A DNA stretch of 64,000 nucleotides from Actinotalea subterranea (GTDB taxonomy: Bacteria; Actinomycetota; Actinomycetes; Actinomycetales; Cellulomonadaceae). The translations under genes and the position numbers were made by a program. The DNA lies in contig NZ_VTTP01000005.1 in the NCBI RefSeq assembly GCF_008364845.1, positions 62,001 through 126,000 on the forward strand, read 5' to 3'. Below the pieces are notes generated by a model. That model had not been told where the DNA came from. It worked only from the letters and a program-made list of their open reading frames with translations, and made no database searches. Below are positions 52,980-61,042 of this stretch, in pieces (positions within the stretch are counted from its first letter, which is position 1; every line of letters begins with the position of its first letter).

Positions 52980-54065
52980 GTGGTCACCACCGAGCGCTCC
53001 GCCGAGGACATGCTGCGCTCCACCCTCGCTGCCGTCGCCCCTGGCACCGAGCTGCGCGACGGCCTCGAACGCATCCTCCGGGGGCGCACCGGCGCGCTCA
53101 TCGTGCTGGGGCACGACAAGGTCGTCGAGTCGATGTGCTCGGGCGGCTTCGCCCTCGACGTCGAGTTCTCCGCCACCCGCCTGCGCGAGCTCGCGAAGAT
53201 GGATGGCGCGATCGTCGTCGACCGCGACTCGGCTCGCATCCTGCGCGCCGCCGTCCAGCTGTTGCCGGACTCGACCATCGAGACGACCGAGTCGGGCACC
53301 CGGCACCGAACGGCGGAGCGGGTCGCGAAGCAGTCCGGCTTCCCGGTCGTGTCGGTGAGCCAGTCGATGCGGATCATCGCGCTGTACGTGGGCGGTTCGC
53401 GGTACGTGCTCGAAGGCTCCGACGTGATCCAGTCGCGGGCCAACCAGGCGCTCGCCACCCTCGAGCGCTACAAGTCGCGTCTCGACGAGGTGAGCGGCAC
53501 GCTCTCGGCGCTCGAGATCGAGGACCTGGTCACCGTGCGGGACGTCGCCGCCGTCGTGCAACGCCTCGAGATGGTCCGGCGCATCTCCGAGGAGATCGCG
53601 GGCTACGTCGTGGAGCTCGGCACCGACGGTCGGCTCATGGCCCTGCAGCTCGACGAGCTCGTCGGCGGCATCGGCTCCGACCGCCAGCTCGTGATCCGCG
53701 ACTACATCGAGGCCAGCCGGTCCGCGAAGCACCTCGCTGAGGTGCAGACCTCCCTCGCCAACCTCGACGCGAACGAGCTGCTCGACCTCGCGCACATCGC
53801 GCGGATCCTCGGCCTCGCATCGGCCGACGACTCCCTCGACGGCGCCGTCGGCCCCCGCGGCTACCGGCTCCTGTCCAAGGTCCCCCGGCTGCCCGGCACG
53901 ATCGTCGACCGCCTCGTCGGCCACTTCGGCGGCCTCCAGAAGCTGCTCGCCGCAGGCATCGACGAGCTCATGGCCGTCGACGGCGTCGGCGAGCAGCGCG
54001 CCCGCGCCGTGCGCGAGGGCCTCTCACGTCTCGCCGAGTCGAGCATCCTCGAGCGCTACGTCTGA
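52980..54065 (+). CDS. disA: DNA integrity scanning diadenylate cyclase DisA
   Basis: DisA makes c-di-AMP and scans DNA for branched structures, and RadA regulates it in Bacillus. The 361-residue protein has the DAC domain with MDGAIVVD (DGA 75-77) and [10 protein letters not shown] (106-115), a helical spine and a C-terminal HhH domain ([15 protein letters not shown]). The start is GTG, 6 nt after TACGAT, so disA appears to have its own leaderless promoter despite following radA closely. c-di-AMP may act on the KtrA protein encoded at 25057. Confidence 0.95.
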   Translation: MVTTERSAEDMLRSTLAAVAPGTELRDGLERILRGRTGALIVLGHDKVVESMCSGGFALDVEFSATRLRELAKMDGAIVVDRDSARILRAAVQLLPDSTIETTESGTRHRTAERVAKQSGFPVVSVSQSMRIIALYVGGSRYVLEGSDVIQSRANQALATLERYKSRLDEVSGTLSALEIEDLVTVRDVAAVVQRLEMVRRISEEIAGYVVELGTDGRLMALQLDELVGGIGSDRQLVIRDYIEASRSAKHLAEVQTSLANLDANELLDLAHIARILGLASADDSLDGAVGPRGYRLLSKVPRLPGTIVDRLVGHFGGLQKLLAAGIDELMAVDGVGEQRARAVREGLSRLAESSILERYV

Positions 54066-54386
54066 CGTACGGGACCGAGCGCGACGGCGGGGGCACTGGC
54101 CTCGCGTCAGCCCGCCAGCCACTGCCTCACTCAGCATCGCCACCGCGGCGCCACGATCAGCCAACCCGACCTGTCCGGGAGAGCGAGCCAGGGCCCCTTG
54201 TCCACAGGAAAGAACACGCCTCGCCCCGACGACGACCAAGTCGTTGCTAGGGTCCACAGCATGAAGCAGGGGGCGATTTGGCAGGTTCTGTCACGTTCGG
54301 TGAGTCCGGACGGATCCTCCAGGGCGCGTGGCTCTGGGCGGTCTCGCCCTGTCATGGTCGGCGACCTCCGCGCGAGGACTGGCGCG
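54066..54386. promoter_or_regulatory. gap before the DUF6318 gene, with a TAGGGT promoter element
   Basis: TTGCTAGGGT has its -10-like TAGGGT at 54248-54253, 7 nt before an in-frame ATG at 54261. Either that ATG is a leaderless start, or the mRNA carries a 125-nt leader to the GAGGA-preceded ATG at 54387. Base composition is visibly more A/T-rich than elsewhere. Confidence 0.45.
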
Positions 54387-55028
54387 ATGGGGCTACGTCC
54401 GTGGTGCGCAAGACGCCAACCCGAATCCGGCGCGAGGCTGGTCGTCACCCTGATCATGGCGACAGTCCTAACGGCGACTGCCTGCACCTCGCGACAGCTA
54501 CCTCCTGAGCCGACGCCCCCGGCGACCAGCCCAACACCTACCCAACCGACGCCGATCGAAACGACCGCTGAAGAGCCGGCCGCTCTGCCCGAGACTCCCG
54601 TCGAGATGCAGCGGGATGACGACATCGGCGCAGCGGCCGCCGCTGGCTACTTCCTTGACCTCTTTCCCTACGTCATGGGTACCGGGGACACCGCACGCTG
54701 GGACGAGATCAGTGCTCAGGACTGCGGGTTCTGCTCGAGTGTCCGTGACGATGTCCAAGCCGTCTTCGCGAGCGGCGGCAGGTTCACGGGTGGTGCGCTC
54801 ACTCACGAGCCGGGAAATGTCCTGGGCCGAAACGACATGCTCGGTGGCTACACCGTGGAGATCTCGTACACGGTCGAGGAGGGGACAGAGCTCGACGCGG
54901 CAGGCACAGTGATCGACGCTCTTCCTGAGGAGAAGGCGACCGTCTACGTCGACACCGTCTACTCCTCAAACGGCTGGACGCTCGTCGAGGTCAGCCTCGA
55001 ACGAGGTGCCGCGGTGTATGTCCCGTGA
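54387..55028 (+). CDS. DUF6318 family lipoprotein
   Basis: The 213-residue protein has a basic n-region, a hydrophobic core and lipobox TATAC (Cys about 33), then a Pro/Thr-rich linker. The DUF6318 domain follows: AAAAAGYFLDLFPYVMGTGDTARWDEISAQDCGFCSSV with its paired cysteines. These actinobacterial surface lipoproteins have no known role. GAGGA 8 nt before the ATG at 54387 supports this start; ATG 54261 would add 42 residues before the signal. The next gene overlaps its stop (GTGA). Confidence 0.8.
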   Translation: MGLRPWCARRQPESGARLVVTLIMATVLTATACTSRQLPPEPTPPATSPTPTQPTPIETTAEEPAALPETPVEMQRDDDIGAAAAAGYFLDLFPYVMGTGDTARWDEISAQDCGFCSSVRDDVQAVFASGGRFTGGALTHEPGNVLGRNDMLGGYTVEISYTVEEGTELDAAGTVIDALPEEKATVYVDTVYSSNGWTLVEVSLERGAAVYVP

Positions 55029-55882
55029 TAGCAGTCGCGGTGATGACGGGCGCAGTTCTGAGCGTTTCGGCGTGGAGCTCCACGGCTGCGACCGATCGAG
55101 ACGGGTGGATCCGACCCCGGGTCGACGACGCCAGCATCACGATCTCAGCGCACCAAGAGGGCTCGGAGATTGGGGCCGCACCGGCCGGGCAAGGTGGTGT
55201 CCAGTATCAGCACGCCCGACTACCCCACGTCCGCTGCGGCTCCCTCGACTCGATGCCGCGCTTCACGTCCTGCATCGACGGGATCGACTCGATCCCCGTG
55301 GTGCGCACGTGCGCGGACGGCACGACGGCGCTCGACCCCCTGTTCCGCCGCGAGGTCGACCCCGCCACAGGCATGGGCCTGAGCCCGTGGGAGCAGGTCG
55401 ACAACGGCGGCTGCCCCGAAGACCCCGACACCACCGTCGTCTTCACGGTCGAAGACTTCCGCCGGCTCCCGCTGACACCCTCGCAGCCCGCGGTGCAGCC
55501 CGCCGACGGCCGCAACCTCGTCAACGTCGACCTCATCGCCCACACCGACCCCACCCCGCAGACCCTGACCACCGAGGTCCTCGGGACCCCCGTCACCGTG
55601 CGCGCCACCCCCAGCACCTACACCTGGGACTTCGGCGACGGCACACCACCGCTGACCACCACCGACCCCGGCCGACCCTGGCCCCACCAGAGCGTCACCC
55701 ACCCCTACACCAGCGCCGGCACCTACACCCTCACGCTCACCACCGCCTGGAGCGGCGAGTACCAGATCGCAGGCACCGGCCCCTGGCTGCCCATCCCAGG
55801 CACCGCAACCACAACCTCACCCGCCCTCACCACCACCGCCGAAGAAGCGACCACCCACCTCGTCGCAGAACCCACCACCTGA
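55025..55882 (+). CDS. exported PKD-domain protein
   Basis: The 285-residue protein has a signal peptide (about 1-22, ending SAWSSTAATD), a cysteine-containing middle region and a PKD-like fold near 180-250 (YTWDFGDGTPPLTT and HPYTSAGTYTLTLTTAWSGEY). PKD domains mediate surface binding. The GTG start overlaps the DUF6318 stop, so the two are co-translated, and DUF6318-PKD pairs occur together in other actinomycetes. Its 3' end is Thr/Pro-rich. Confidence 0.78.
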   Translation: MIAVAVMTGAVLSVSAWSSTAATDRDGWIRPRVDDASITISAHQEGSEIGAAPAGQGGVQYQHARLPHVRCGSLDSMPRFTSCIDGIDSIPVVRTCADGTTALDPLFRREVDPATGMGLSPWEQVDNGGCPEDPDTTVVFTVEDFRRLPLTPSQPAVQPADGRNLVNVDLIAHTDPTPQTLTTEVLGTPVTVRATPSTYTWDFGDGTPPLTTTDPGRPWPHQSVTHPYTSAGTYTLTLTTAWSGEYQIAGTGPWLPIPGTATTTSPALTTTAEEATTHLVAEPTT

Positions 55883-55932
55883 CCCCGCGATATCCAGATG
55901 TGGACGGGGCGATCGATGGCTACCGTGCAGCG

Positions 55933-56340
55933 ATGGGCATCCTCATCAGCCAGCTGTCCGTCGACGCCGCAGAGCCGCGCCGCCTCGCCGCGTGGTGGGC
56001 CGACGTCCTCGGCTGGCGCCTCGACCCCGAGGCCGACGACGACGAGGCCTGGATCGGCCCCCCTTCCGGAGCCTCCGGCGACGCCGGCACGGACGACCTC
56101 CACGGCATCCTCTTCGTCGCCGTGCCCGAGACCAAGACGATCAAGAACCGGCTGCACCTCGACGTCCGGCCCACCGACGGGTCGTCCCAGGCGACCGAGC
56201 TCGCGCGCCTCCTCGGGCTCGGTGCCACACCCGTCGACATCGGCCAGGGCGACGTCCCGTGGCGCGTCCTCGCCGACCCTGAGGGCAACGAGTTCTGCCT
56301 CCTGCGCAGCACACCGTCAGAGCTCACCGCGAAGAGCTGA
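55933..56340 (+). CDS. VOC-superfamily protein (glyoxalase-like)
   Basis: The 135-residue protein has the vicinal-oxygen-chelate pattern ISQLSVDAAEPRRLAAWWADVLGWRL, FVAVPETKTIKNRLHLDVRP and VLADPEGNEFCLL, with His at about 76 and Glu at about 125 as metal ligands. No specific reaction is suggested. TACCGT (55921-55926) lies 6 nt before the ATG, which supports this short start over the much longer open frame upstream. Confidence 0.82.
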   Translation: MGILISQLSVDAAEPRRLAAWWADVLGWRLDPEADDDEAWIGPPSGASGDAGTDDLHGILFVAVPETKTIKNRLHLDVRPTDGSSQATELARLLGLGATPVDIGQGDVPWRVLADPEGNEFCLLRSTPSELTAKS

Positions 56341-56404
56341 CGCACGGCCCCTGAGAGCGCCACCACCCGCCGTTCCCCGCTCAGCAACCGCCGCCCAGCA
56401 ACCG

Positions 56405-56450
56405 CCCAGCCCCGGCCGCCCAACACCCGCCACCCAGCCCCGGCCGCCCA
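56405..56450. repeat. direct repeat in the VOC-56470 intergenic gap
   Basis: CCCAGCCCCGGCCGCCCA occurs at 56405-56422 and 56433-56450, preceded by two CAGCAACCGCC units. The gap 56341-56469 separates convergent genes and may act as a bidirectional terminator region, but no clean stem is visible. Confidence 0.6.
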
Positions 56451-56469
56451 GGCACCCGCGGCCGAGCGA

Positions 56470-57102
56470 TCACTCACCCAGGTCGAACACCACGGGCTCG
56501 CTGGTCGCGCCGAGCATCGTGACGACCGCGCTGTACGTGCCGGGCCGCGGCTCGGGCAGGCCCTGCGTGCAACCCTCGGCGGAACGGCCCCGCCCCCAGG
56601 GGACGAACGCGTCGCTGCGCGCACCCGGCTCGAGCAGGAGCAGCTGCTCGGGCGCCTCGGCCAGGCAGTCGCGCGAGCTCCAGATCCGGTCGGTGCCCGA
56701 CGTGATGAGGACCTCACGCTGCGCCTCGCCCATGTCGACGGTGCAACTCGCGGCGCCCGTGTTCGTCACGGCGAACGCGAACACCGGCTGCACGCCGGCT
56801 GCGTAGCTCCGCGCGTCGGCGGTGAGCGTGAGCGTCAGGTCCGTGCCGGCGCAGACCGTGGGCCCGGTGGCGCCCTCCTCGGGCGCCGCGGCGGCATCGT
56901 CGTCGGGCACGGTCGCGCCCTCCTCGACGGTTCCCTCGCCCGGCCCGTCCTGCCCGGCGTCGGCGTCACCACCGCCCCGCAGCGCGGAGAACGCGAACCA
57001 GGCCACGAGGAGCACGACGACGAGCGCCGCCAGGACGACCGCGCGACGCACCCAGTAGACGCGGTCCGGCTGGGGACCGACGGGACGCAGGACCGTGCTC
57101 AT
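56470..57102 (-). CDS. membrane-anchored extracellular protein, function unknown
   Basis: The 210-residue protein has one N-terminal membrane helix (about 19-40), an acidic Gly/Ala/Glu-rich linker, and a C-terminal beta-rich domain (LTLTLTADARSYAAGVQPVFAFAVTNTGAASCTVDMG) of the type seen in DUF4232-like proteins, with four cysteines likely paired. GAGGAGG precedes the ATG. It diverges from mutY. Confidence 0.72.
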   Translation of the reverse strand: MSTVLRPVGPQPDRVYWVRRAVVLAALVVVLLVAWFAFSALRGGGDADAGQDGPGEGTVEEGATVPDDDAAAAPEEGATGPTVCAGTDLTLTLTADARSYAAGVQPVFAFAVTNTGAASCTVDMGEAQREVLITSGTDRIWSSRDCLAEAPEQLLLLEPGARSDAFVPWGRGRSAEGCTQGLPEPRPGTYSAVVTMLGATSEPVVFDLGE

Positions 57103-57200
57103 CAGCTGCCCTCCTCGAGGTCAAGGTAGGTCCTGACGGCACATTCCGGGCGGAGCCGCGCCGTGCGTCGCGAGGCACCTCGATCAGGCATGATCTGCGG

Positions 57201-58091
57201 GTGCAGCATCCGCTCGTCGCACCGGTCGTCACGTGGTTCGACGCGCACGCCCGCGACCTCCCGTGGCGTGCCCCCGACCGGACGCCCTGGGGTGTCCTCG
57301 TGAGCGAGGTCATGCTCCAGCAGACGCCCGTGCAGCGGGTCGAGCCCGCGTGGCGCGCCTGGATGGAGCGCTGGCCCACGCCCGCCGACCTCGCGGCCGC
57401 GACGCCCGCCGACGTGCTCCGAGCGTGGGACCGCCTCGGCTACCCCCGCCGGGCGCTGCGCCTCCAGGAGTGCGCACGGGCCGTCGTCGCGCTGCACGAC
57501 GGCGACCTGCCCACCGACACCGTGCAGCTCCTCGCCCTCCCCGGTGTGGGCACGTACACCGCCGCCGCCGTGACGGCCTTCGCGCACGGCCGCCGCGCCG
57601 TCGTGCTCGACACGAACGTGCGCCGCGTGCTGGCCCGCACCCTCGACGGCCAGGCCCTCCCGCCACCTCACCTGGGCGCCGCCGAGCTCCGCCGCGCCGA
57701 CGACGTCGTGCCGCCCGACGACGCCACCGCGACGCGGTGGAACGCTGCGGTCATGGAGCTCGGCGCACTCGTCTGCACCGCGCGCGCCCCACGATGCACG
57801 GACTGTCCCGTCGCCGGGCTCTGCGGCTGGCGCGCCGCGGGCCACCCCGCCGACGCGCATGCCGACCGACGCCGACGCCAGGCGTGGGCCGGGACCGACC
57901 GGCAGGCGCGCGGACGAGTCATGGCCGTGCTGCGCGCCACCGACGCACCGACCACCGAGACGGACCTCGCCCAGCACTGGCCCGACGACGCGCAACGCGC
58001 CCGGGCGCTCGCCTCGCTCGTCGCCGACGGGCTCGCCGAGGCCCACGAGCCCGTCCCCGGCGGGCCCCGCACCTACCGGCTGCCCCGATGA
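57201..58091 (+). CDS. mutY: A/G-specific adenine glycosylase MutY
   Basis: MutY removes adenine opposite 8-oxoguanine. The 296-residue protein has SEVMLQQTPVQRVEPAW with the catalytic Glu, the helix-hairpin-helix LPGVGTYTAAAV, the catalytic Asp in VVLDTNVRRV, and a 4Fe-4S site C-x6-C-x2-C-x5-C (CTARAPRCTDCPVAGLC). It is shorter than E. coli MutY and lacks a clear C-terminal NUDIX-like domain, as in several actinomycetes. GTG 57201 lies 6 nt after CATGAT, a possible leaderless start. Its stop begins the mini-ORF ladder. Confidence 0.92.
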   Translation: MQHPLVAPVVTWFDAHARDLPWRAPDRTPWGVLVSEVMLQQTPVQRVEPAWRAWMERWPTPADLAAATPADVLRAWDRLGYPRRALRLQECARAVVALHDGDLPTDTVQLLALPGVGTYTAAAVTAFAHGRRAVVLDTNVRRVLARTLDGQALPPPHLGAAELRRADDVVPPDDATATRWNAAVMELGALVCTARAPRCTDCPVAGLCGWRAAGHPADAHADRRRRQAWAGTDRQARGRVMAVLRATDAPTTETDLAQHWPDDAQRARALASLVADGLAEAHEPVPGGPRTYRLPR

Positions 58092-58178
58092 CACCGACCG
58101 ACCCGCGGCTGGCCCGATGACACCGACCGACCCGCGGCTGCCCCGATGACGCCACCCGACTCAGGCCCGGCCCGATGA
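58084..58178 (+). other. ladder of three overlapping 10-residue mini-ORFs in a 29-bp tandem repeat
   Basis: The unit CCCGATGACACCGACCGACC plus CGCGGCTG begins at 58084 and 58113 with a diverged third copy at 58142 (29-bp period). Each copy carries ATGA, so mini-ORFs 58088-58120 (MTPTDPRLAR), 58117-58149 (MTPTDPRLPR) and 58146-58178 (MTPPDSGPAR) each overlap the next by 4 nt. The first overlaps the mutY stop and the last overlaps the kinase start at 58175. The frames are read directly; translation is inferred. Confidence 0.8.
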
Positions 58179-59098
58179 CCGTCGAGATCCCGCCGACATT
58201 CCTCGCGCACGCCGCCCGCGGGGCCGCGTGGCAGGAGTGGCTGGACGCCCTCCCCCGCCTGCTCCGCGACGTCCTGACCGGGTGGGAGCTCACCCCGGAC
58301 GGGCAGGCCCGCCACGGCGAGTGCGCGATCGCCGTCCCGGTGCGCACACCTGAGGACCGGCCCGCGGTGCTCAAGCTCACCTGGCCGCACTGGGAGGCGC
58401 GCACGGAGCACGTCGCGCTGCAACGGTGGCACGGCGACGGCGCCGTCGAGCTGCTGCGCGCCGACCCCCACCACCTCGCGCTGCTCCTCGAGCGCGCCCA
58501 CCCGACCGACCTCACGGCGCTCGACGACGTCGAGGCGTGCGCGGTCGTCGCCGGCCTGTACCCGCGGCTCCACGTCCCCGCACCGCCCCAGCTGACGACC
58601 CTCTCGTCGTGCGTGGCACGGTGGACCGACGAGCTCGCCGCCCTGCCCCGCAGCGCACCCGTACCGAGACGCTACGTCGAGCAGGCCGTCAGCCTCGGCC
58701 GTGCGCTCGCCGCCGACCCCGCCACCGACGGCACCCTGGTCCACACCGACCTGCACTACACGAACGTCCTGGCGGCGGACCGCGAACCCTGGCTCGCGAT
58801 CGACCCCAAGCCGTTGTCCGGCGACCCGCACTACGAGGTCGCACCACTCCTGTGGAACCGGTGGGACGACGCCGCCGCGTCGGGCGACCCGCGCTGGGCT
58901 GTCCGCGCACGGCTCGACACGGTCGTGGGGACGGCTGGCCTCGACGCCGACCGGGCCCGGGACTGGGTCGTCGTGCGCTGCATGTGCTTCGCGCTGTGGA
59001 CGCTCGCCGACGCCGAGCACAGGCCCGGCGGGCTCACCTCGGACGACCGCCGCGCCCTGACCGTCGCGGTCGCCGTCGTCAAGGCCGTGCAGGACTGA
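58175..59098 (+). CDS. aminoglycoside/hydroxyurea phosphotransferase-family kinase (APH(6)-like)
   Basis: The 307-residue protein has the kinase-like Brenner motif HTDLHYTNVL (His190, Asp192, Asn197) and the metal-binding AIDPKPLSGDPHYEVAPLLWNR (Asp210), typical of the APH(6)/streptomycin kinase family (PF04655). Many chromosomal members have no proven resistance role, so the substrate is open. The start overlaps the last mini-ORF by 4 nt. It is transcribed with mutY. Confidence 0.85.
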   Translation: MTVEIPPTFLAHAARGAAWQEWLDALPRLLRDVLTGWELTPDGQARHGECAIAVPVRTPEDRPAVLKLTWPHWEARTEHVALQRWHGDGAVELLRADPHHLALLLERAHPTDLTALDDVEACAVVAGLYPRLHVPAPPQLTTLSSCVARWTDELAALPRSAPVPRRYVEQAVSLGRALAADPATDGTLVHTDLHYTNVLAADREPWLAIDPKPLSGDPHYEVAPLLWNRWDDAAASGDPRWAVRARLDTVVGTAGLDADRARDWVVVRCMCFALWTLADAEHRPGGLTSDDRRALTVAVAVVKAVQD

Positions 59099-59125
59099 CG
59101 GACGGCCCCCCGCGACGCGAGCCGG

Positions 59126-59710
59126 CTACAGCTCGAGGAGCATGCGCGTGTTGCCGAGGGTGTTCGGCTTGACCCGCGCGAGGTCGAGGAACTCCGCGAC
59201 CCCGTCGTCGTGCGAACGGAGCATCTCCGCGTAGACGTCGGCGTCGACGGGGGTCCCGGCGATCGGGTGGAAGCCGTGCGCCTCGAAGAACGCGACCTCG
59301 AACGTCAGGCAGAACAGGCGGCCCAGCCCGAGGGCGCGGGCACGCTCGACCAGCACGTCGAGCAGCGCGTGCCCGACGCCGCGGCCGCGCCACGCGGGAT
59401 GCACGGCGAGCGTGCGGACCTCGGCCAGGTCGGACCACAGGACGTGCAGCGCACCGCAGCCGATGACGGCCGTCGTCTCGTCCTGCGCGACCACGAACTC
59501 CTGGACGGCCTCGTAGTACCCGACGAGCTCCTTGGGCAGCAGGATCCGCTCGTCCGCGTAGGGCGTGACGAGGTCCCGGATCTCGCGGACGTCGCGCGGG
59601 AGGGCGGCGCGCACCGAGAACGGCTGCACAGGTGCGGACGCAGTCGCGGACGCAGGCGCAGGCGCGCCCGCCGGGTTCGTCCGGCCGCTCAGGCCGCTCG
59701 CTGGGCTCAC
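59126..59710 (-). CDS. argA: amino-acid N-acetyltransferase, mycobacterial ArgA type (GNAT)
   Basis: The 194-residue GNAT protein ends in VKPNTLGNTRMLLEL, the closing segment of short actinobacterial N-acetylglutamate synthases such as Rv2747. The acetyl-CoA site is VRTLAVHPAWRGRGVGHALLD and the core has PKELVGYYEAVQEFVV. It likely makes N-acetylglutamate at the start of arginine synthesis. The start is GTG 8 nt after TAGCGT. The first 30 residues are a low-complexity extension; no other arg gene is nearby. Confidence 0.83.
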   Translation of the reverse strand: MSPASGLSGRTNPAGAPAPASATASAPVQPFSVRAALPRDVREIRDLVTPYADERILLPKELVGYYEAVQEFVVAQDETTAVIGCGALHVLWSDLAEVRTLAVHPAWRGRGVGHALLDVLVERARALGLGRLFCLTFEVAFFEAHGFHPIAGTPVDADVYAEMLRSHDDGVAEFLDLARVKPNTLGNTRMLLEL

Positions 59711-59775
59711 AGTCGCTCACGCTAGAACACGCGCCGACGTCCGCGCCCGCCCGCCCACGTTCCGACGGGCACGGC

Positions 59776-59875
59776 GCCGCCAGGTGTCAGGGCGTCCGGG
59801 CGGGGGGCACCGCGGCGCGGGTCGGGCGCCAGGGCGTCGTCGGACGTCAGTACGCCGGGTGTCAGGCGCGCGGCG
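59776..59875. repeat. degenerate repeats copying the SorC stop-codon end
   Basis: GGTGTCAGGGCG-like units place GTCAG at 59786, 59846 and 59861. The last includes the stop codon of the leftward SorC gene. They fill the gap 59711-59861. Confidence 0.55.
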
Positions 59876-60818
59876 CGACGAGGGCCTCGGCCGTGAGCTC
59901 GTCGATCACGAGGTCGGTGACGACGCCAGCCGCGAGCGCGGCGCGCAGGGGGGCGACCTTGTTGTCCCCGGCGACTGCGCAGACGCGCCGCGGGATGCGT
60001 TGGAGCTCGGCGGGTGTGGGCCCGGTCGCGCGCGCGTTGAGCGCCACGTCGCGGTAGCTCCCGTCGGCGCGCAGGAACACGGTGCACACGTCGCCGACGA
60101 CCCCCTCGTCGTGCAGGAGGGTGATGTCCTCGGCGTCGAGGTAGCCGGCGGCGTACACGTGGCTCGGCAGCCCGCCGCCCACGGCGCCCACCCCGAAGAG
60201 CGCGATGTCTGCACGTCCTTGCACGTCGAGCACCCGGCGGACCGACCGTTCGCGCCACATCGCGGCCTTGGTCTCGGGGTAGTCGAAGAACGCCGGGACG
60301 GGGAAGTGGTGCACGGTCGCGTCGAACGCCGCGCCGAAGCCGGAGATGAGGTCGCTCGCGTACTCGATGCCGCTCGTGCGCGTGTTCGCGGCGCCGTTGA
60401 GCTGCACGACGGCGCTCCCCCGCGTCGTCTTGGGGCTGAGGTGCCGACCGACGGCCGCGAGCGTCGTCCCCCACGCGATGCCGAGGACCATGTCGGAGTC
60501 GAACCACGTGCCCACGAGCTTCGCAGTGGTGAGCGCGACCTGCTCGAGCCGGTCGACCTCGGTCGCCGAGTCGGCGACGGGCGCCACGTACGCCTCGACG
60601 CCGTACCGTCGGGCGATCGTGTGCCGCAGGCCGGGTGCGCGCGTGCGCGCGGGGCGGAGCGTGATCTCGACGATGCCCGTCTCGCGAGCCCGCTTGATGA
60701 GCCGTGACACGGTGGACCGGGACGTACCCAGGTGCCGCGCGATGACTTCCATCTTGAGGTCCTGCAGGTAGTACATGGAGGCCGCGCGCAGCACGTCCTC
60801 GCGCTCGGTGTCCGCCAT
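59862..60818 (-). CDS. SorC/DeoR-family sugar-responsive regulator of the glycerol genes
   Basis: The 318-residue protein has an N-terminal HTH (AASMYYLQDLKMEVIARHLGTSRSTVSRLIKRARETGIVEI) and a SorC effector domain (MVLGIAWGTTLAAVGRHL, GDVCTVFLRADGSY). It diverges from glpD and is probably its regulator, sensing glycerol 3-phosphate or dihydroxyacetone phosphate; the ligand is inferred from context. GGAAGGGGACG precedes the ATG at 60818. Confidence 0.87.
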   Translation of the reverse strand: MADTEREDVLRAASMYYLQDLKMEVIARHLGTSRSTVSRLIKRARETGIVEITLRPARTRAPGLRHTIARRYGVEAYVAPVADSATEVDRLEQVALTTAKLVGTWFDSDMVLGIAWGTTLAAVGRHLSPKTTRGSAVVQLNGAANTRTSGIEYASDLISGFGAAFDATVHHFPVPAFFDYPETKAAMWRERSVRRVLDVQGRADIALFGVGAVGGGLPSHVYAAGYLDAEDITLLHDEGVVGDVCTVFLRADGSYRDVALNARATGPTPAELQRIPRRVCAVAGDNKVAPLRAALAAGVVTDLVIDELTAEALVAPRA

Positions 60819-60889
60819 CGCGGCGTCCCCTTCCTGCGTGCAGCCGCCACGCCCGCGTCTCACGCGGGGCCGGGCCGCCGAACCCGTGC

Positions 60890-60939
60890 GTGCACGTTCG
60901 TGCACTGAGGTTGCGCGTTCGTTCGCGCCTGGTCAGCAT
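60890..60939 (+). promoter_or_regulatory. glpD promoter with two palindromic operator candidates
   Basis: GTGCACG-TT-CGTGCAC (60890-60905) and GCGCG-TTCGTT-CGCGC (60913-60928) are inverted repeats. TTGCGC (60911-60916), 17 nt and CAGCAT (60934-60939) form a promoter directed at glpD, with the second palindrome between -35 and -10. They are the likely binding sites for the divergent SorC protein. Confidence 0.6.
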
Positions 60940-61042
60940 AGGGCTGTCGCGCGACCGACACCCTGCTCTCCCGGGACGCCCCGTCCCCTCGGGGCGCCCG
61001 TGCTCCCGCGACACGGCGTACCGCCGATGCGAGGAGGCAGGC

